Below are positions 21,387-30,715 of a stretch of DNA of 64,000 nt, piece by piece. This stretch comes from Enterococcus sp. DIV1094 (GTDB lineage Bacteria > Bacillota > Bacilli > Lactobacillales > Enterococcaceae): NCBI RefSeq assembly GCF_017316305.2, contig NZ_CP147250.1:1322001-1386000 (forward strand), given 5' to 3'. Both the position numbers and the translations under genes were made by a program. How positions within the stretch are numbered: position 1 is the first letter of the stretch; each line of letters begins with the position of its first letter. Below the pieces are notes generated by a model that had not been told where the DNA came from, did not search any database, and saw nothing but the letters and a program-made list of their open reading frames with translations.

Positions 21387-21509
21387 CACTTTATGGATGA
21401 TTCTTTTAGAGTGTTATGATGTTGGAAGTTACTTATTCCGAGTCTAGCTCAGCGCTACTCCCCAGGCGATCCGTTTGGGGAGTATGCACTCATCATAAAG
21501 TGTTTTTTT
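21387..21509 (+). terminator. Large terminator-like structure after rplQ
   Basis: CACTTTATGGATGA (21387-21400) pairs with TCATCATAAAGTG (21490-21502), one bulge, followed directly by TTTTTTT (21503-21509). Inside is another perfect 9-bp stem, TACTCCCCA/TGGGGAGTA at about 21456-21484. This should end much of the ribosomal transcript. Confidence 0.7.
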
Positions 21510-21560
21510 GTACCTTCAATTAACTGTCAAGACAGCATTGAAGGTATAAAAAAACATTTT
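21497..21560 (+). promoter_or_regulatory. 24-bp hairpin overlapping the terminator (possible anti-terminator)
   Basis: Left arm 21497-21520 pairs fully with 21537-21560 (two G-U pairs), with an inner CTGTC/GACAG stem. The left arm includes the last bases of the terminator stem and the whole T-run, so the two structures cannot form together. It lies 75 nt upstream of ecfA1. The exclusivity is read directly; regulation is inference. Confidence 0.5.
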
Positions 21561-21635
21561 AAAAATCAGAAATGATTGAAAACTCAACGTTTTTTTGATA
21601 GTGTTAGTAGGAACTTTAGGATGAGGGGAGTACTT

Positions 21636-22475
21636 ATGGAGCCGATTATTGAATTAGGAAAGATTAATTACAAATACCAACCAGAAGATTTACGACCAGC
21701 ATTGAAAGATGTTTCTTTCACGATCAACAAAGGAGAATGGATCGCGATTATCGGGCACAATGGTTCTGGTAAATCCACGCTTGCGAAAACGATCAATGGA
21801 TTACTCCTGCCAGAATCTGGAACAGTCAAAGTTGGTAACCAAACACTAAATGAAGAGAATATATGGGCGATTCGTCAAAAAGTCGGCATGGTTTTTCAGA
21901 ATCCAGACAATCAATTTGTTGGATCAACAGTCGAAGATGATGTTGCCTTTGGATTAGAGAACCAAGGTATTCCTCGCGAAGAAATGGTCGTTCGAGTAAA
22001 AGATGCCCTTCAAAAAGTACGGATGTCTGATTTTGCGACAAGAGAACCCGTTCGTCTTTCTGGTGGGCAGAAACAACGTGTGGCGATTGCCGGTGTTGTA
22101 GCACTCCGACCAGAAATCATTATTTTAGATGAGGCGACAAGTATGTTAGATCCTGAAGGTCGTGAAGAAGTTATCACGACGATCAAAAAGATCAAAGAGG
22201 AAAGCCAATTGACCGTTATTTCAATCACGCATGATATCGATGAAGCAGCGAATGCCAATCGTATCTTTGTGATGAAAGAAGGCGAATTAGTGAATGAAGG
22301 AACACCTAAAGAGATTTTCTCTGCTGGACCGGAACTCATCAATCTCGGCTTAGATTTGCCTTTCCCTGAAAAACTAAAAAGTGCCTTGAAAGAACGCGGC
22401 ATTGAAGTGCCTAAAGAATACATGACAGAAGAAAGGATGGTGGATTGGTTATGGACATCCGTTTTGAAAAAGTAA
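21636..22475 (+). CDS. ecfA1: ECF transporter ATPase A1
   Basis: 279 aa ABC ATPase of an energy-coupling-factor transporter that powers vitamin or metal uptake with interchangeable S components. Walker [10 protein letters not shown] (40-48), signature LSGGQKQR, Walker [10 protein letters not shown] and the THD switch are intact. Start ATG 21636 follows GAGGGGAG; upstream codons run into the hairpin. Overlaps ecfA2 by 25 bp. No S component is in the window, which fits the shared-module (group II) type. Confidence 0.96.
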   Translation: MEPIIELGKINYKYQPEDLRPALKDVSFTINKGEWIAIIGHNGSGKSTLAKTINGLLLPESGTVKVGNQTLNEENIWAIRQKVGMVFQNPDNQFVGSTVEDDVAFGLENQGIPREEMVVRVKDALQKVRMSDFATREPVRLSGGQKQRVAIAGVVALRPEIIILDEATSMLDPEGREEVITTIKKIKEESQLTVISITHDIDEAANANRIFVMKEGELVNEGTPKEIFSAGPELINLGLDLPFPEKLKSALKERGIEVPKEYMTEERMVDWLWTSVLKK

Positions 22476-23320
22476 ACTTTACGTACCAACCGAATACACC
22501 ATTCGAGCAACGAGCGTTATTCGACATTGATTTGTTGATCAAAGAAAATAGCTATACTGCCTTAGTTGGTCATACAGGAAGCGGGAAATCCACCTTGCTT
22601 CAGCATTTGAATGCGTTGATCAAACCAACAGAAGGAATCGTTCAAATCGGCGATCGTCAAATCAAACCGGATACAGATAATAAAAATTTGAAACCGATTC
22701 GAAAAAAAGTTGGTATTGTTTTTCAGTTTCCAGAAGCACAGCTATTCGAAGAAACGGTAGCAAAAGATATTGCTTTTGGACCTAAAAACTTTGGTGTTAG
22801 CGAAGAAGAAGCGATGTTACTAGCAAAAGAAACATTAGAGCAAGTCGGCTTAGATGAAACGTATCTAGAACGCTCCCCATTTGAGCTGTCTGGGGGTCAA
22901 ATGCGCCGTGTAGCGATTGCTGGCGTCTTAGCAATGAAACCAGAAGTACTCGTGTTAGATGAGCCTACAGCGGGGTTAGATCCACAAGGAAGAAAAGAAA
23001 TGATGGATATGTTCTGGCGGTTGCATCAAGAACATCAAATCACGATCGTATTGGTGACACATTTAATGGATGATGTAGCAAATTATGCTGATTTTGTTTA
23101 TGTGTTAGAAAAAGGCCGGATCGTTAAATGCGGAGAACCTAAAGAAGTGTTCCAACACCTTTCTTGGTTAAAGGAACGCCAATTAGGAGTGCCAACAGCT
23201 ACTGAATTTGCAGAGGATCTACGAGCAAAAGGGATTCCTTTTGATGAACTGCCGATCACTGCAGAAGCGCTAGCAGATCAACTGGTAAAACTGGTTGGAG
23301 GTACCGCTCATGATGAATAA
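22451..23320 (+). CDS. ecfA2: ECF transporter ATPase A2
   Basis: 289 aa partner ATPase. Walker [10 protein letters not shown] (40-48), signature LSGGQMRR, Walker [13 protein letters not shown]. EcfA1 and EcfA2 form the heterodimer typical of Firmicutes. It begins within the ecfA1 3' end and overlaps ecfT by 11 bp, so the three proteins are translationally coupled. Confidence 0.96.
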   Translation: MDIRFEKVNFTYQPNTPFEQRALFDIDLLIKENSYTALVGHTGSGKSTLLQHLNALIKPTEGIVQIGDRQIKPDTDNKNLKPIRKKVGIVFQFPEAQLFEETVAKDIAFGPKNFGVSEEEAMLLAKETLEQVGLDETYLERSPFELSGGQMRRVAIAGVLAMKPEVLVLDEPTAGLDPQGRKEMMDMFWRLHQEHQITIVLVTHLMDDVANYADFVYVLEKGRIVKCGEPKEVFQHLSWLKERQLGVPTATEFAEDLRAKGIPFDELPITAEALADQLVKLVGGTAHDE

Positions 23321-24107
23321 ACTGATTTTTGGTCGTTACATGCCTGGAGACTCATTTATCCACCGATTAGACCCACGAGCAAAGTTATTAGCGAGTTTCT
23401 ATTTTATCGGCATTATTTTCTTAGCAAATAATTGGCAAACCTATGCCTTATTAGCAGTGTTTACTTTATTCACTGTCTTTTTGTCAAAAGTAGATATCAA
23501 ATTCTTTATTCGTGGAATCCGACCGCTGATCTGGTTGATCCTATTCACGGTCGCTTTGCAAGTACTGTTTACTAGCGGTGGAGAAACTTATTGGAGTTGG
23601 TGGATTTTCAACATTACTCAATTCGGCGTAATGAATGGACTGTTTATTTTTTGTCGTTTTGTCTTGATCATCTTTATGTCTACATTGTTGACACTGACAA
23701 CACCGCCTTTGGAATTGTCTGATGCGATTGAATATTTGTTGCGCCCATTGAAGGCTGTGCGCTTTCCTGTACATGAGGTTTCCTTGATGCTTTCGATTGC
23801 TTTACGTTTTGTTCCGACATTGATGGATGAAACAGAGAAGATCATGAATGCACAACGCGCTCGTGGTGTCGATTTTGGTGAAGGCAGTCTAGTGCAAAAA
23901 ATGAAAGCAGTGATTCCTTTACTGATCCCACTATTTGTCAGCAGTTTCAATCGTGCGGAAGATCTAGCAACAGCGATGGAAGCAAGAGGCTATCAAGGTG
24001 GAGAAGGACGAACAAAATACCGTGTGCTTCACTGGCACTTGCAAGACACGATTGTCATGCTTGCCTTTGTGGTCGTGACGGTCGTGCTAGTGTTCCTTCG
24101 CAGCTAA
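23310..24107 (+). CDS. ecfT: ECF transporter transmembrane subunit T
   Basis: 265 aa with several hydrophobic helices and two coupling-helix Ala-Arg-Gly motifs (QRARGVDFG and MEARGYQG) that dock into the ATPases. GGAGG precedes tandem ATGs at 23310/23313. It completes the common ECF module. Confidence 0.96.
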   Translation: MMNKLIFGRYMPGDSFIHRLDPRAKLLASFYFIGIIFLANNWQTYALLAVFTLFTVFLSKVDIKFFIRGIRPLIWLILFTVALQVLFTSGGETYWSWWIFNITQFGVMNGLFIFCRFVLIIFMSTLLTLTTPPLELSDAIEYLLRPLKAVRFPVHEVSLMLSIALRFVPTLMDETEKIMNAQRARGVDFGEGSLVQKMKAVIPLLIPLFVSSFNRAEDLATAMEARGYQGGEGRTKYRVLHWHLQDTIVMLAFVVVTVVLVFLRS

Positions 24108-24142
24108 ACGGATCAAAGATGAACGAGAACAGGGGAAGAAGA

Positions 24143-24889
24143 ATGGTACGCTATAAAGCAATCATTGCCTATGATGGTACACAGTTCAATGGGTTTCAGA
24201 AACAACCTAACGGACGAACTGTCCAAGAAGAACTGGAAAAAACATTAAAGAAGATGGCAAATGGAAAAGAAATCACGATTTTTGGATCTGGTAGGACAGA
24301 TGCAGGGGTTCATGCACTCGGCCAAGTCATTCACTTTGATTATCCAGAAGAGCGACCGTTGGAACGGATGCGTTTTGGGTTAGACACACAGTCGCCAGAA
24401 GATATTGCGGTAAAAAGTGTGGAGATCGTGCCGGAGACTTTTCACGCACGCTATCTCGTTAAAGAAAAGACGTATCAATTCAAAGTGGATATCGGCAAGC
24501 CACGTAGTCCTTTTCGCAGACATTATGCGAGCTATTTTCCTTATCCTTTAGATTTAAAGAAGATTGAGCGAGCATTGCCTGATTTACTTGGTACGCATGA
24601 TTTTACTTCGTTTTGTGCTTCAGGAAGCTCGATCGAAGACAAGGTTCGGACAATCTATGAAGCGAGTTTGCAAGTCAATGAAGCTGGCGATGAGCTGACG
24701 TTCACGTTTCGTGGTGATGGCTTCCTGTATAAAATGATCCGTATTTTAGTCGGAACATTATTAAAAATAGGCAACGATCGTTTGCCGGAAGATTGTCTGC
24801 CGGAGATCATTGCTAAAAAAGACCGCAATGCTGCCGGTCCTACTGCGCATCCTGAAGGTTTGTATCTCTATGAAGTAAAATACGAATAG
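24143..24889 (+). CDS. truA: tRNA pseudouridine(38-40) synthase TruA
   Basis: 248 aa. Makes pseudouridine at positions 38-40 of the anticodon arm. Catalytic Asp53 in GRTDAGVHA. The ATG at 24143 follows AGGGGAAG; an upstream ATG at 24119 would add eight residues. Commonly the last gene of the ribosomal-protein/ecf cluster in Lactobacillales. Confidence 0.95.
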   Translation: MVRYKAIIAYDGTQFNGFQKQPNGRTVQEELEKTLKKMANGKEITIFGSGRTDAGVHALGQVIHFDYPEERPLERMRFGLDTQSPEDIAVKSVEIVPETFHARYLVKEKTYQFKVDIGKPRSPFRRHYASYFPYPLDLKKIERALPDLLGTHDFTSFCASGSSIEDKVRTIYEASLQVNEAGDELTFTFRGDGFLYKMIRILVGTLLKIGNDRLPEDCLPEIIAKKDRNAAGPTAHPEGLYLYEVKYE

Positions 24890-24896
24890 TATAAAT

Positions 24897-24933
24897 AAAA
24901 AGCGTTTCGGCAATCACCGAAACGCTTTTTTCT
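24897..24933. terminator. Bidirectional terminator truA / yfhO
   Basis: AAAAGCGTTTCGG pairs with CCGAAACGCTTTT around CAATCA, with T-runs reading outward on both strands. It serves convergent truA (+) and the YfhO-family gene (-). Confidence 0.93.
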
Positions 24934-24935
24934 TT

Positions 24936-27605
24936 TTATCTTGCTCTACGACGCTCACGTCTTGGACGCTTGTCATCACTGCCGTTTGTAGGATCGATGA
25001 TACCGCCAAATGGTTGCCGTTTAAGATACCACAGATATAAGAGGAACAAGGCAATACATCCAATAAAGAGAAGTAAGCCAGGGATGAAACCATTTGGTAG
25101 ATAGCTAAAGGTGATCGTATGCTCGCCTTTAGGCACTTCGATCATAATAAAGGCATCTTGGAATTTCTTTACAGGGACTTTTTCACCATCGATCTTAGCT
25201 GTCCAACCGCCATCGTAAGGGATCGTGGTTGCTACCATTGTTTTCTCCGTCGCATTGACTGTTCCTGTGGCTGTTCGGCCAGTCGTAGTCATCTCTACAC
25301 CATTATTTCTGATTTGGTTGACTGCTGCTTGATAAGCCACTACGTCAAGTCCCACCACTTTTGGTTCCATAAAGCTGACTTCTTTTGTTCCGTAGAAGCT
25401 TGCAGTGAAAGTGACAGTTGTATCTTGTGGGTAATAACCTAAATCATAATATTGACCAGTGATATTGAGTTGAGATTTTCTAGATACTCCATTCACGGTA
25501 ATAGTTGCTGTAGAGCTTTCTAATTGGGCAAAATTCGTTGGGAATAAACTTAGATACGCTTGAGTATTCGCCGGTACTTGAACTTCCCAAGTTAAATCTT
25601 TTGGTAAATTATTTGCTGTTTCTTTATACGTGACCCCATTTGTCGTGTTGACGATCTCTGTGTTTTCATGACTTTTTAGGGTCGGTGTGTAGAACGTAAA
25701 GAATTGTTGATTCAATCCAGAAAGAGCATTCATCAAATTCGTTTGACTCGTTAGGTTATCGGACACCGGTTGCTCGATCTCATTGATCGTCAAGGGTGCT
25801 TTAAACGCCAATGGCACAGCATTGTTGTTCTCGAACAACGTGTAGTTTTCCGTTTCTTTGACTGGTTGGAAACCATATTTATTGAAACTACTATCATTTT
25901 TAGCGATGTTGTATTTGATTCCCGTAAATCCATCCATCAGCAAGGTATTATTATTGTAGCGAATATTCAAATTTGTTCCTCTTGAACGGAAGCCTAAAGT
26001 GTCCAGATAGGAGGAGGAGTTACGATTTCTGATGGAAGAGAACATACTGATCCCGCTATAACCGTAGTTGATCGAATCATTTGGAGAAACAGGATCAAGG
26101 TTTTCTAAGCGATAAAAAGTATCTGAATCTTGTTTTGACGCGTCCACTAATGTTTTGATCTCAGGATATGGCTCTGTAAACAAACTTCGTGAGGCATAGT
26201 TCCAATCATCGAGAATCCCATGGATCATGCTATTTGTATTGACTGCTGCTTCGGCTGTCATTACTAGGAGCAAGAGGATACTCAATCGTTTCCAGTCAAA
26301 CGGATGTTGTTGGAATAAGCCGATCGTCAAAGCATACAGTCCTAAAAAGACCAGCGTCAAAATAAAGGACGTAAGCGTGACATACGTATAGCTGTCAGCT
26401 GGTTTGATTCCCCAAGCGGTAGCAAAAGCAGCTGCTAGTACGATGATGACTCCTAGCAATCGTTTGTGATCGTTCTCCTGTACCTTTTCCCAACTTTGGG
26501 CTGCTAATAAGAGGACGAGGAAAGAAAACAGATACGAATAGCGGAATAAAAACATATTTGGCGCGTGCATCCCATGCCAGAATAAATTTAAAGGTACTAA
26601 ATAGAAGCTAGCAATCAAGATTGCAAATAATCCGCCGAATAGCAACTTATTCTTTAACGGGAATTTACGACTGACAAAATAGAAGAGACACAATGCCAAA
26701 GGAAGTAACCCAGCATAGATAAAAGGAATCGAACCATATTTTGTCGTATCATAGACACCGACCATATTTTTCATCAATAGATCTAAATAAGAAGTCGCTT
26801 CTGTCTTTAAGGAGGTGATCTGCGTCAACGCTTCGCCATTGGAACGTAGATCGAGGATAGCTGGCAAGATGATCACCATCGAAGCGCCTCCTGCTAATAA
26901 GGAAGTGATGCCATAGGGTAAGATCGAACCTTTGTATACCCGCCAATTCGTCAGTAGTCGTGTGACAAAATATAAAAAGGAAAAAACACCGACCATGAAG
27001 CCCATATAAAAACTGGACAGGAATAAAAGCAAGTAGCTGACAAATAATAAAACGGGTTTCTTTTGATCCATTACCCGATGGATACCTAAAATGATCAAAG
27101 GAAGATAGATAAAGGTGTCTAACCACATAATGATCTGTGAATGGGCAGTGATAAATGAAATCGATGCATAACTCACACTTAATGCGACTTGTCCCCAATT
27201 TGGAATGCGATAGCTACGTGCTAAAAACCAGAAAGACAATCCTGCGAAACCAACCTTTAGTAAGGTGATGACATACAAGGCATCTGGCATCAGCTGATTA
27301 GGGAACAATAAAACGAGTGGGGTGAAAAGTCCACCCAAATAATAAGAAATCAATGATAGATAATTTAAACCAAGTGAAGCATTCCACGTGTAAAAAATGC
27401 TTTGTTTCCCTAACAACATGTTACGGAAGCTTGCATGAAAGTTTGAAAATTGTGAGAAAGCATCACTTGCCAGGATACTTCGATCACTTCCTGGATAAAT
27501 ACCGATACTTAAATATACCAATAAAAGAATCAGAAAAGGGATAAAGAAGCTAGCAGCTGCATAGCGGCCGTTTTCTTTTAAGAATTTTTTCAATGTTGTT
27601 TTCAT
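24936..27605 (-). CDS. yfhO: YfhO-family polytopic membrane protein
   Basis: 889 aa. The N-terminal two thirds (about 15-450) is a chain of about a dozen hydrophobic helices with a GT-C-like look. A large outside domain (about 470-840, NxS/T-rich) follows, then one more helix (about 846-870) and a very basic cytoplasmic tail (DDKRPRRERRRAR). B. subtilis YfhO is linked to lipoteichoic acid glycosylation; a lipid-linked sugar transferase role is inferred from that family. The gene stands alone, with a weak ribosome site (GGTGA) before the ATG. Family confident, substrate unknown. Confidence 0.85.
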   Translation of the reverse strand: MKTTLKKFLKENGRYAAASFFIPFLILLLVYLSIGIYPGSDRSILASDAFSQFSNFHASFRNMLLGKQSIFYTWNASLGLNYLSLISYYLGGLFTPLVLLFPNQLMPDALYVITLLKVGFAGLSFWFLARSYRIPNWGQVALSVSYASISFITAHSQIIMWLDTFIYLPLIILGIHRVMDQKKPVLLFVSYLLLFLSSFYMGFMVGVFSFLYFVTRLLTNWRVYKGSILPYGITSLLAGGASMVIILPAILDLRSNGEALTQITSLKTEATSYLDLLMKNMVGVYDTTKYGSIPFIYAGLLPLALCLFYFVSRKFPLKNKLLFGGLFAILIASFYLVPLNLFWHGMHAPNMFLFRYSYLFSFLVLLLAAQSWEKVQENDHKRLLGVIIVLAAAFATAWGIKPADSYTYVTLTSFILTLVFLGLYALTIGLFQQHPFDWKRLSILLLLVMTAEAAVNTNSMIHGILDDWNYASRSLFTEPYPEIKTLVDASKQDSDTFYRLENLDPVSPNDSINYGYSGISMFSSIRNRNSSSYLDTLGFRSRGTNLNIRYNNNTLLMDGFTGIKYNIAKNDSSFNKYGFQPVKETENYTLFENNNAVPLAFKAPLTINEIEQPVSDNLTSQTNLMNALSGLNQQFFTFYTPTLKSHENTEIVNTTNGVTYKETANNLPKDLTWEVQVPANTQAYLSLFPTNFAQLESSTATITVNGVSRKSQLNITGQYYDLGYYPQDTTVTFTASFYGTKEVSFMEPKVVGLDVVAYQAAVNQIRNNGVEMTTTGRTATGTVNATEKTMVATTIPYDGGWTAKIDGEKVPVKKFQDAFIMIEVPKGEHTITFSYLPNGFIPGLLLFIGCIALFLLYLWYLKRQPFGGIIDPTNGSDDKRPRRERRRAR

Positions 27606-27772
27606 TACAATTCAGTCACCAAATTTCTATAAGAAGTTATATTTAGTTTATCACATTCATGATTTTACTTGCTGAAAATACAATCAAATTCATAAAAAAA
27701 TTACATTTAAAATTAAATAACATCAGTCTGTTTAAATTACATTTCTATTAAGAAAATAACATAAAATAAGAA
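27606..27772. other. AT-rich gap upstream of yfhO
   Basis: Very AT-rich, no ORF with a ribosome site. It should contain the yfhO promoter on the minus strand but I cannot pick one with confidence. Confidence 0.4.
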
Positions 27773-27821
27773 AACACTTTCTACTTTAAAATAAAGTGTT
27801 GACAGGCGTTTGCAAATGCGT
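27773..27821 (+). promoter_or_regulatory. Two palindromes around the small-RNA promoter
   Basis: AACACTTT (27773-27780) and AAAGTGTT (27793-27800) are perfect inverted repeats 12 bp apart, and the right arm ends in the TT of the -35 box. A second near-palindrome, GCGTTTGCAAATGC, fills most of the -35/-10 spacer. Both look like regulator binding sites; no regulator is identified. Confidence 0.5.
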
Positions 27822-27827
27822 TATGTT
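27799..27827 (+). promoter_or_regulatory. Consensus promoter of candidate small RNA
   Basis: TTGACA (27799-27804), 17 bp spacer, TATGTT (27822-27827). No protein gene with a ribosome site lies downstream before the terminator. Confidence 0.75.
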
Positions 27828-27833
27828 TTATTT

Positions 27834-27940
27834 GTAACAATTATAAAAAAACATATACCTATCACTATCTTAGGGATAGTGGCACATAAAAGAAGACTTA
27901 AAACAATTATCTGGGTGATTGATTGTTTTAAGCCTTTTTT
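27834..27940 (+). ncRNA. Candidate small regulatory RNA (about 105 nt)
   Basis: It has its own promoter just upstream and an intrinsic terminator at the end: CTTAAAACAAT (27897-27907) with ATTGTTTTAAG (27922-27932), then CC and T6. A second stem, CACTATC/GATAGTG, lies at 27863-27881. The 5' part is A-rich and could be single stranded. An ORF open across this stretch lacks a ribosome site and reads through the terminator, so an untranslated RNA is the better reading. I do not recognise a known family. Confidence 0.55.
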
Positions 27941-28009
27941 ATTTTATCTACTTGATTCGAATGAGTTGAGAACATGTTTCTCATTTGATAATAATTCGTT
28001 AAAAATAAA

Positions 28010-28033
28010 AACCGTTCATTTTGTTGAACGGTT
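28010..28033 (-). terminator. rpmB terminator
   Basis: On the minus strand AACCGTTCA and TGAACGGTT pair around a 6-nt loop, followed by TTTATTTTT. It lies 17 bp after the rpmB stop. Confidence 0.88.
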
Positions 28034-28050
28034 CAAATCATTTCATTCAA

Positions 28051-28239
28051 TTATACGCGTTCAACTTTTCCTGATTTCAACGCACGAGTTGACACCCAAA
28101 CTTTTTTAGGTTTGCCGTCGATCAATACGCGAACTTTTTGCAAGTTAGGTTTAACAGTACGTTTTGTTGAGTTCATCGCATGTGAACGGTTGTTTCCACT
28201 TGTTGTCTTGCGACCTGTAAAGTAACAAACTTTTGCCAT
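28051..28239 (-). CDS. rpmB: 50S ribosomal protein L28 (bL28)
   Basis: 62 aa, [23 protein letters not shown]. Start at 28239 follows AAAGGAGG on the minus strand; the longer frame to 28359 has no homology. The protein has a single Cys at position 5, so it is the zinc-independent form. Divergent from the Asp23-like gene, a conserved arrangement in Lactobacillales. Confidence 0.96.
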   Translation of the reverse strand: MAKVCYFTGRKTTSGNNRSHAMNSTKRTVKPNLQKVRVLIDGKPKKVWVSTRALKSGKVERV

Positions 28240-28297
28240 GTAAATTTCCTCCTTTGCCTTGATTTGGAGCAATAGTAAATTCAGCTCATACCAGAAT

Positions 28298-28326
28298 AAC
28301 ATATCATATAGCGTGGGAATTTGCAA
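28298..28326 (-). promoter_or_regulatory. rpmB promoter
   Basis: Minus-strand TTGCAA, 17 bp, TATGTT with an extended TG. It lies 60 bp before the rpmB start. Confidence 0.7.
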
Positions 28327-28509
28327 GCATATTTTCATAGATCTGGTTGACATTTTCATTGATTAAATGTAACGTGAACAAGGTCTTTTCCTATTTTTTT
28401 CAATGGTTTTTGAGTACTTTAAGGGAACAACCTTTTATTTCCGTGGACGCTATGATAAAATGTGATAGTAGAAAAATGGGAATATTTTACCCGTTAAGGA
28501 GGCTCATTC

Positions 28510-28872
28510 ATGGCTGTAAAAATTCAAACGTCAGCTGGAACCATTGAAATTACCAATGATGTCATCGCAACAGTTGTTGGTGGTGCCGCAACAGATGTAT
28601 TTGGTGTTGTAGGAATGGCTAGCAAGAATCAAATCAAAGATAATATCACTGAAATTTTACGTAAAGAAAATTACTCAAGAGGAGTAGTTGTCCGCCAAGA
28701 AGCTAATGGGATCGCTGTAGATGTTTATACGATCATTAGTTATGGAACAAAAATTTCGGAAGTTTCTCGTAATGTCCAAGAAAAAGTGAAATATAACTTG
28801 GAGACTTTACTAGGTGTTACAGCCAATTCAGTAAATGTCTTCGTGCAAGGTGTTCGTGTACTGCCAGACTAG
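28510..28872 (+). CDS. Asp23/Gls24 family protein (YloU-like)
   Basis: 120 aa of the Asp23 superfamily, small alkaline-shock-type envelope proteins with no catalytic motif. AAGGAGG lies before the ATG. It sits 51 bp upstream of fakA, as yloU does before yloV in many Firmicutes, suggesting a shared role in membrane lipid homeostasis. A plus-strand TTGACA at 28347 and a TATGAT near 28450 are possible promoter elements but do not pair well. Confidence 0.9.
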   Translation: MAVKIQTSAGTIEITNDVIATVVGGAATDVFGVVGMASKNQIKDNITEILRKENYSRGVVVRQEANGIAVDVYTIISYGTKISEVSRNVQEKVKYNLETLLGVTANSVNVFVQGVRVLPD

Positions 28873-28923
28873 GCAGGAGACTTGCTGACTGTTCAGCAGT
28901 CGATCTGAAGGAGGATTATCTAG

Positions 28924-30606
28924 GTGAGTGTAACAGAAATTAGTGCAAGCCAATTCCAAGAAATGGTTCAGTCCGGTGCGAATCGGCTACAAAAAAATGC
29001 AGAATATGTCAATTCGCTAAATGTATTCCCGGTTCCCGATGGAGATACCGGTACAAATATGAATTTATCAATGACAAGTGGCGCAAAAGCCGTTGTTGAT
29101 TCTACCTATGAAAAGGTAGGAGAATTAGCAGCGTTACTATCTAAAGGATTATTGATGGGTGCCCGAGGAAACTCTGGGGTCATTTTGTCTCAGTTGTTCC
29201 GTGGCTTTTCAAAACAAATCCCTGACGTGACTGTCTTAACAGCTACAGAATTAGCTGCGGCTTTCACTCATGGCGTTGAAACAGCTTATAAAGCAGTAAT
29301 GAAGCCTGTCGAAGGAACGATTTTGACAGTTGCAAGAGAAGCTGCAAAAGCTGGTGAGAAAAAAGCAAAGTCAACAGATGACGTGATCGAAGTCATGACT
29401 GCTGTCGTCAAAGGTGGTAAACGCGCGTTAGCTAAAACACCTGATTTATTGCCTGTGTTAAAAGAAGTGGGCGTTGTTGATAGTGGCGGACAAGGTCTGC
29501 TATTTGTATATGAAGGTTTTCTAACTGCGTTGAATGGAGAATATCAAGCAGATGAAGTCTATGAACCATCTCCTGCTCAAATGGATGATATGGTGAACGC
29601 AGAACATCATCGTAGCGTGCAAGGTCAATTAGCTACTGAAGATATCCATTATGGTTACTGTACAGAAATCATGGTGAAGATCGGTGAAGGGCCGACAGTA
29701 GATAGTACATTCGATTATGAAGAATTCCGTAACTATCTAGATGGATTGGGTGACTCTCTATTAGTGGTCAATGACGATGAGATCATCAAAGTGCACGTGC
29801 ATACAGAAAATCCTGGTGAAGTCATGAATTATGGTCAAAAATTCGGTTCCTTAGTGAAAGTCAAAGTAGACAACATGCGTCTACAACATGAAACGATCTT
29901 GGAACATGATCAAGCACCTTCAGCGCCTGTCGCACAAGCAAAACCTCGTGTGCCTTATGGAATCGTTGCAATTGCAGCGGGTAAAGGTGTGCAAGAGTTG
30001 TTTGAAAGTTTAGGAGCGAACTACGTGATCAGTGGTGGTCAAACGATGAATCCAAGTACGGAAGATATCGTGAAAGCAATCAACGAAGTAAACGCAGATA
30101 AAGTCATCATCTTACCAAACAACAAAAATATCTTTATGGCAGCTGACCAAGCTGCTGAGGTGGCTGAACTTCCAGTTGCTGTAGTACCTTCAAAAACGGT
30201 TTCTCAAGGTTTGACAGCGATGTTGTCCTTCAATGAGCAAGCTACTTTAGAAGAAAATAAAGCAACGATGACAGATATGCTTTCAAGCGTTGTCAGCGGT
30301 CAAGTGACGCATGCGATTCGTGACACGATGATCGATGGAGTGAAAATCACAGAAGGTGATTTCTTAGGAATGATCGATGGCAAGATCGTGATTTCTAATC
30401 CAGACATGTTAGCGACATCATTTGCTACGTTAGAGCAAATGATCAACGAAGATACTGAGATCGTTACGATTTTAATCGGAGAAGATGGTTCCGCAGAACA
30501 AGCACAAGCATTAGCGGATCAATTAAGCGAGAAACACGCTGAGTTAGAAATCGAGATCCATCAAGGGGATCAACCTGTCTATCCTTATTTATTCTCTGCT
30601 GAATAA
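28924..30606 (+). CDS. fakA: Fatty acid kinase catalytic subunit FakA
   Basis: 560 aa, GTG start after GAAGGAGG. The N-terminal DhaL/DAK2 nucleotide-binding domain has NVFPVPDGDTGTNM (about 33-46); the middle and C-terminal domains bind FakB and carry the DegV-like fold. With FakB it phosphorylates exogenous fatty acids to acyl phosphate for PlsX/PlsY. plsX and an acyl carrier protein gene lie downstream, so the pathway is clustered. No fakB in the window. Confidence 0.94.
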   Translation: MSVTEISASQFQEMVQSGANRLQKNAEYVNSLNVFPVPDGDTGTNMNLSMTSGAKAVVDSTYEKVGELAALLSKGLLMGARGNSGVILSQLFRGFSKQIPDVTVLTATELAAAFTHGVETAYKAVMKPVEGTILTVAREAAKAGEKKAKSTDDVIEVMTAVVKGGKRALAKTPDLLPVLKEVGVVDSGGQGLLFVYEGFLTALNGEYQADEVYEPSPAQMDDMVNAEHHRSVQGQLATEDIHYGYCTEIMVKIGEGPTVDSTFDYEEFRNYLDGLGDSLLVVNDDEIIKVHVHTENPGEVMNYGQKFGSLVKVKVDNMRLQHETILEHDQAPSAPVAQAKPRVPYGIVAIAAGKGVQELFESLGANYVISGGQTMNPSTEDIVKAINEVNADKVIILPNNKNIFMAADQAAEVAELPVAVVPSKTVSQGLTAMLSFNEQATLEENKATMTDMLSSVVSGQVTHAIRDTMIDGVKITEGDFLGMIDGKIVISNPDMLATSFATLEQMINEDTEIVTILIGEDGSAEQAQALADQLSEKHAELEIEIHQGDQPVYPYLFSAE

Positions 30607-30645
30607 TGTAGAGTGAAGCCGATAGATGGAGCAGAAAATCATTTG

Positions 30646-30696
30646 AAAGGATCTTCGGTCAACGATCAGTGAATCGTTGACCAAGTTCCTTTTTTT
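30646..30696 (+). terminator. fakA terminator
   Basis: GGTCAACGAT/ATCGTTGACC form a perfect core stem around CAGTGA, extended by a further imperfect 9 bp, then a T7 run. It ends just before the recG ribosome site, so some read-through or a hidden promoter must feed recG. Confidence 0.85.
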
Positions 30697-30715
30697 GTTA
30701 AAGGAGGGGAGTCTT

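Noticed and set aside
21430..21485. tRNA-like look (AGTCTAGCTCAGCG... with strong stems) after rplQ
   Set aside because: No acceptor stem, T-arm or anticodon arm of the right spacing; explained by the terminator structure.
27810..28109. ORF of 99 codons over the small-RNA locus
   Set aside because: No ribosome site; it reads through the intrinsic terminator at 27897-27940 and into the rpmB terminator.
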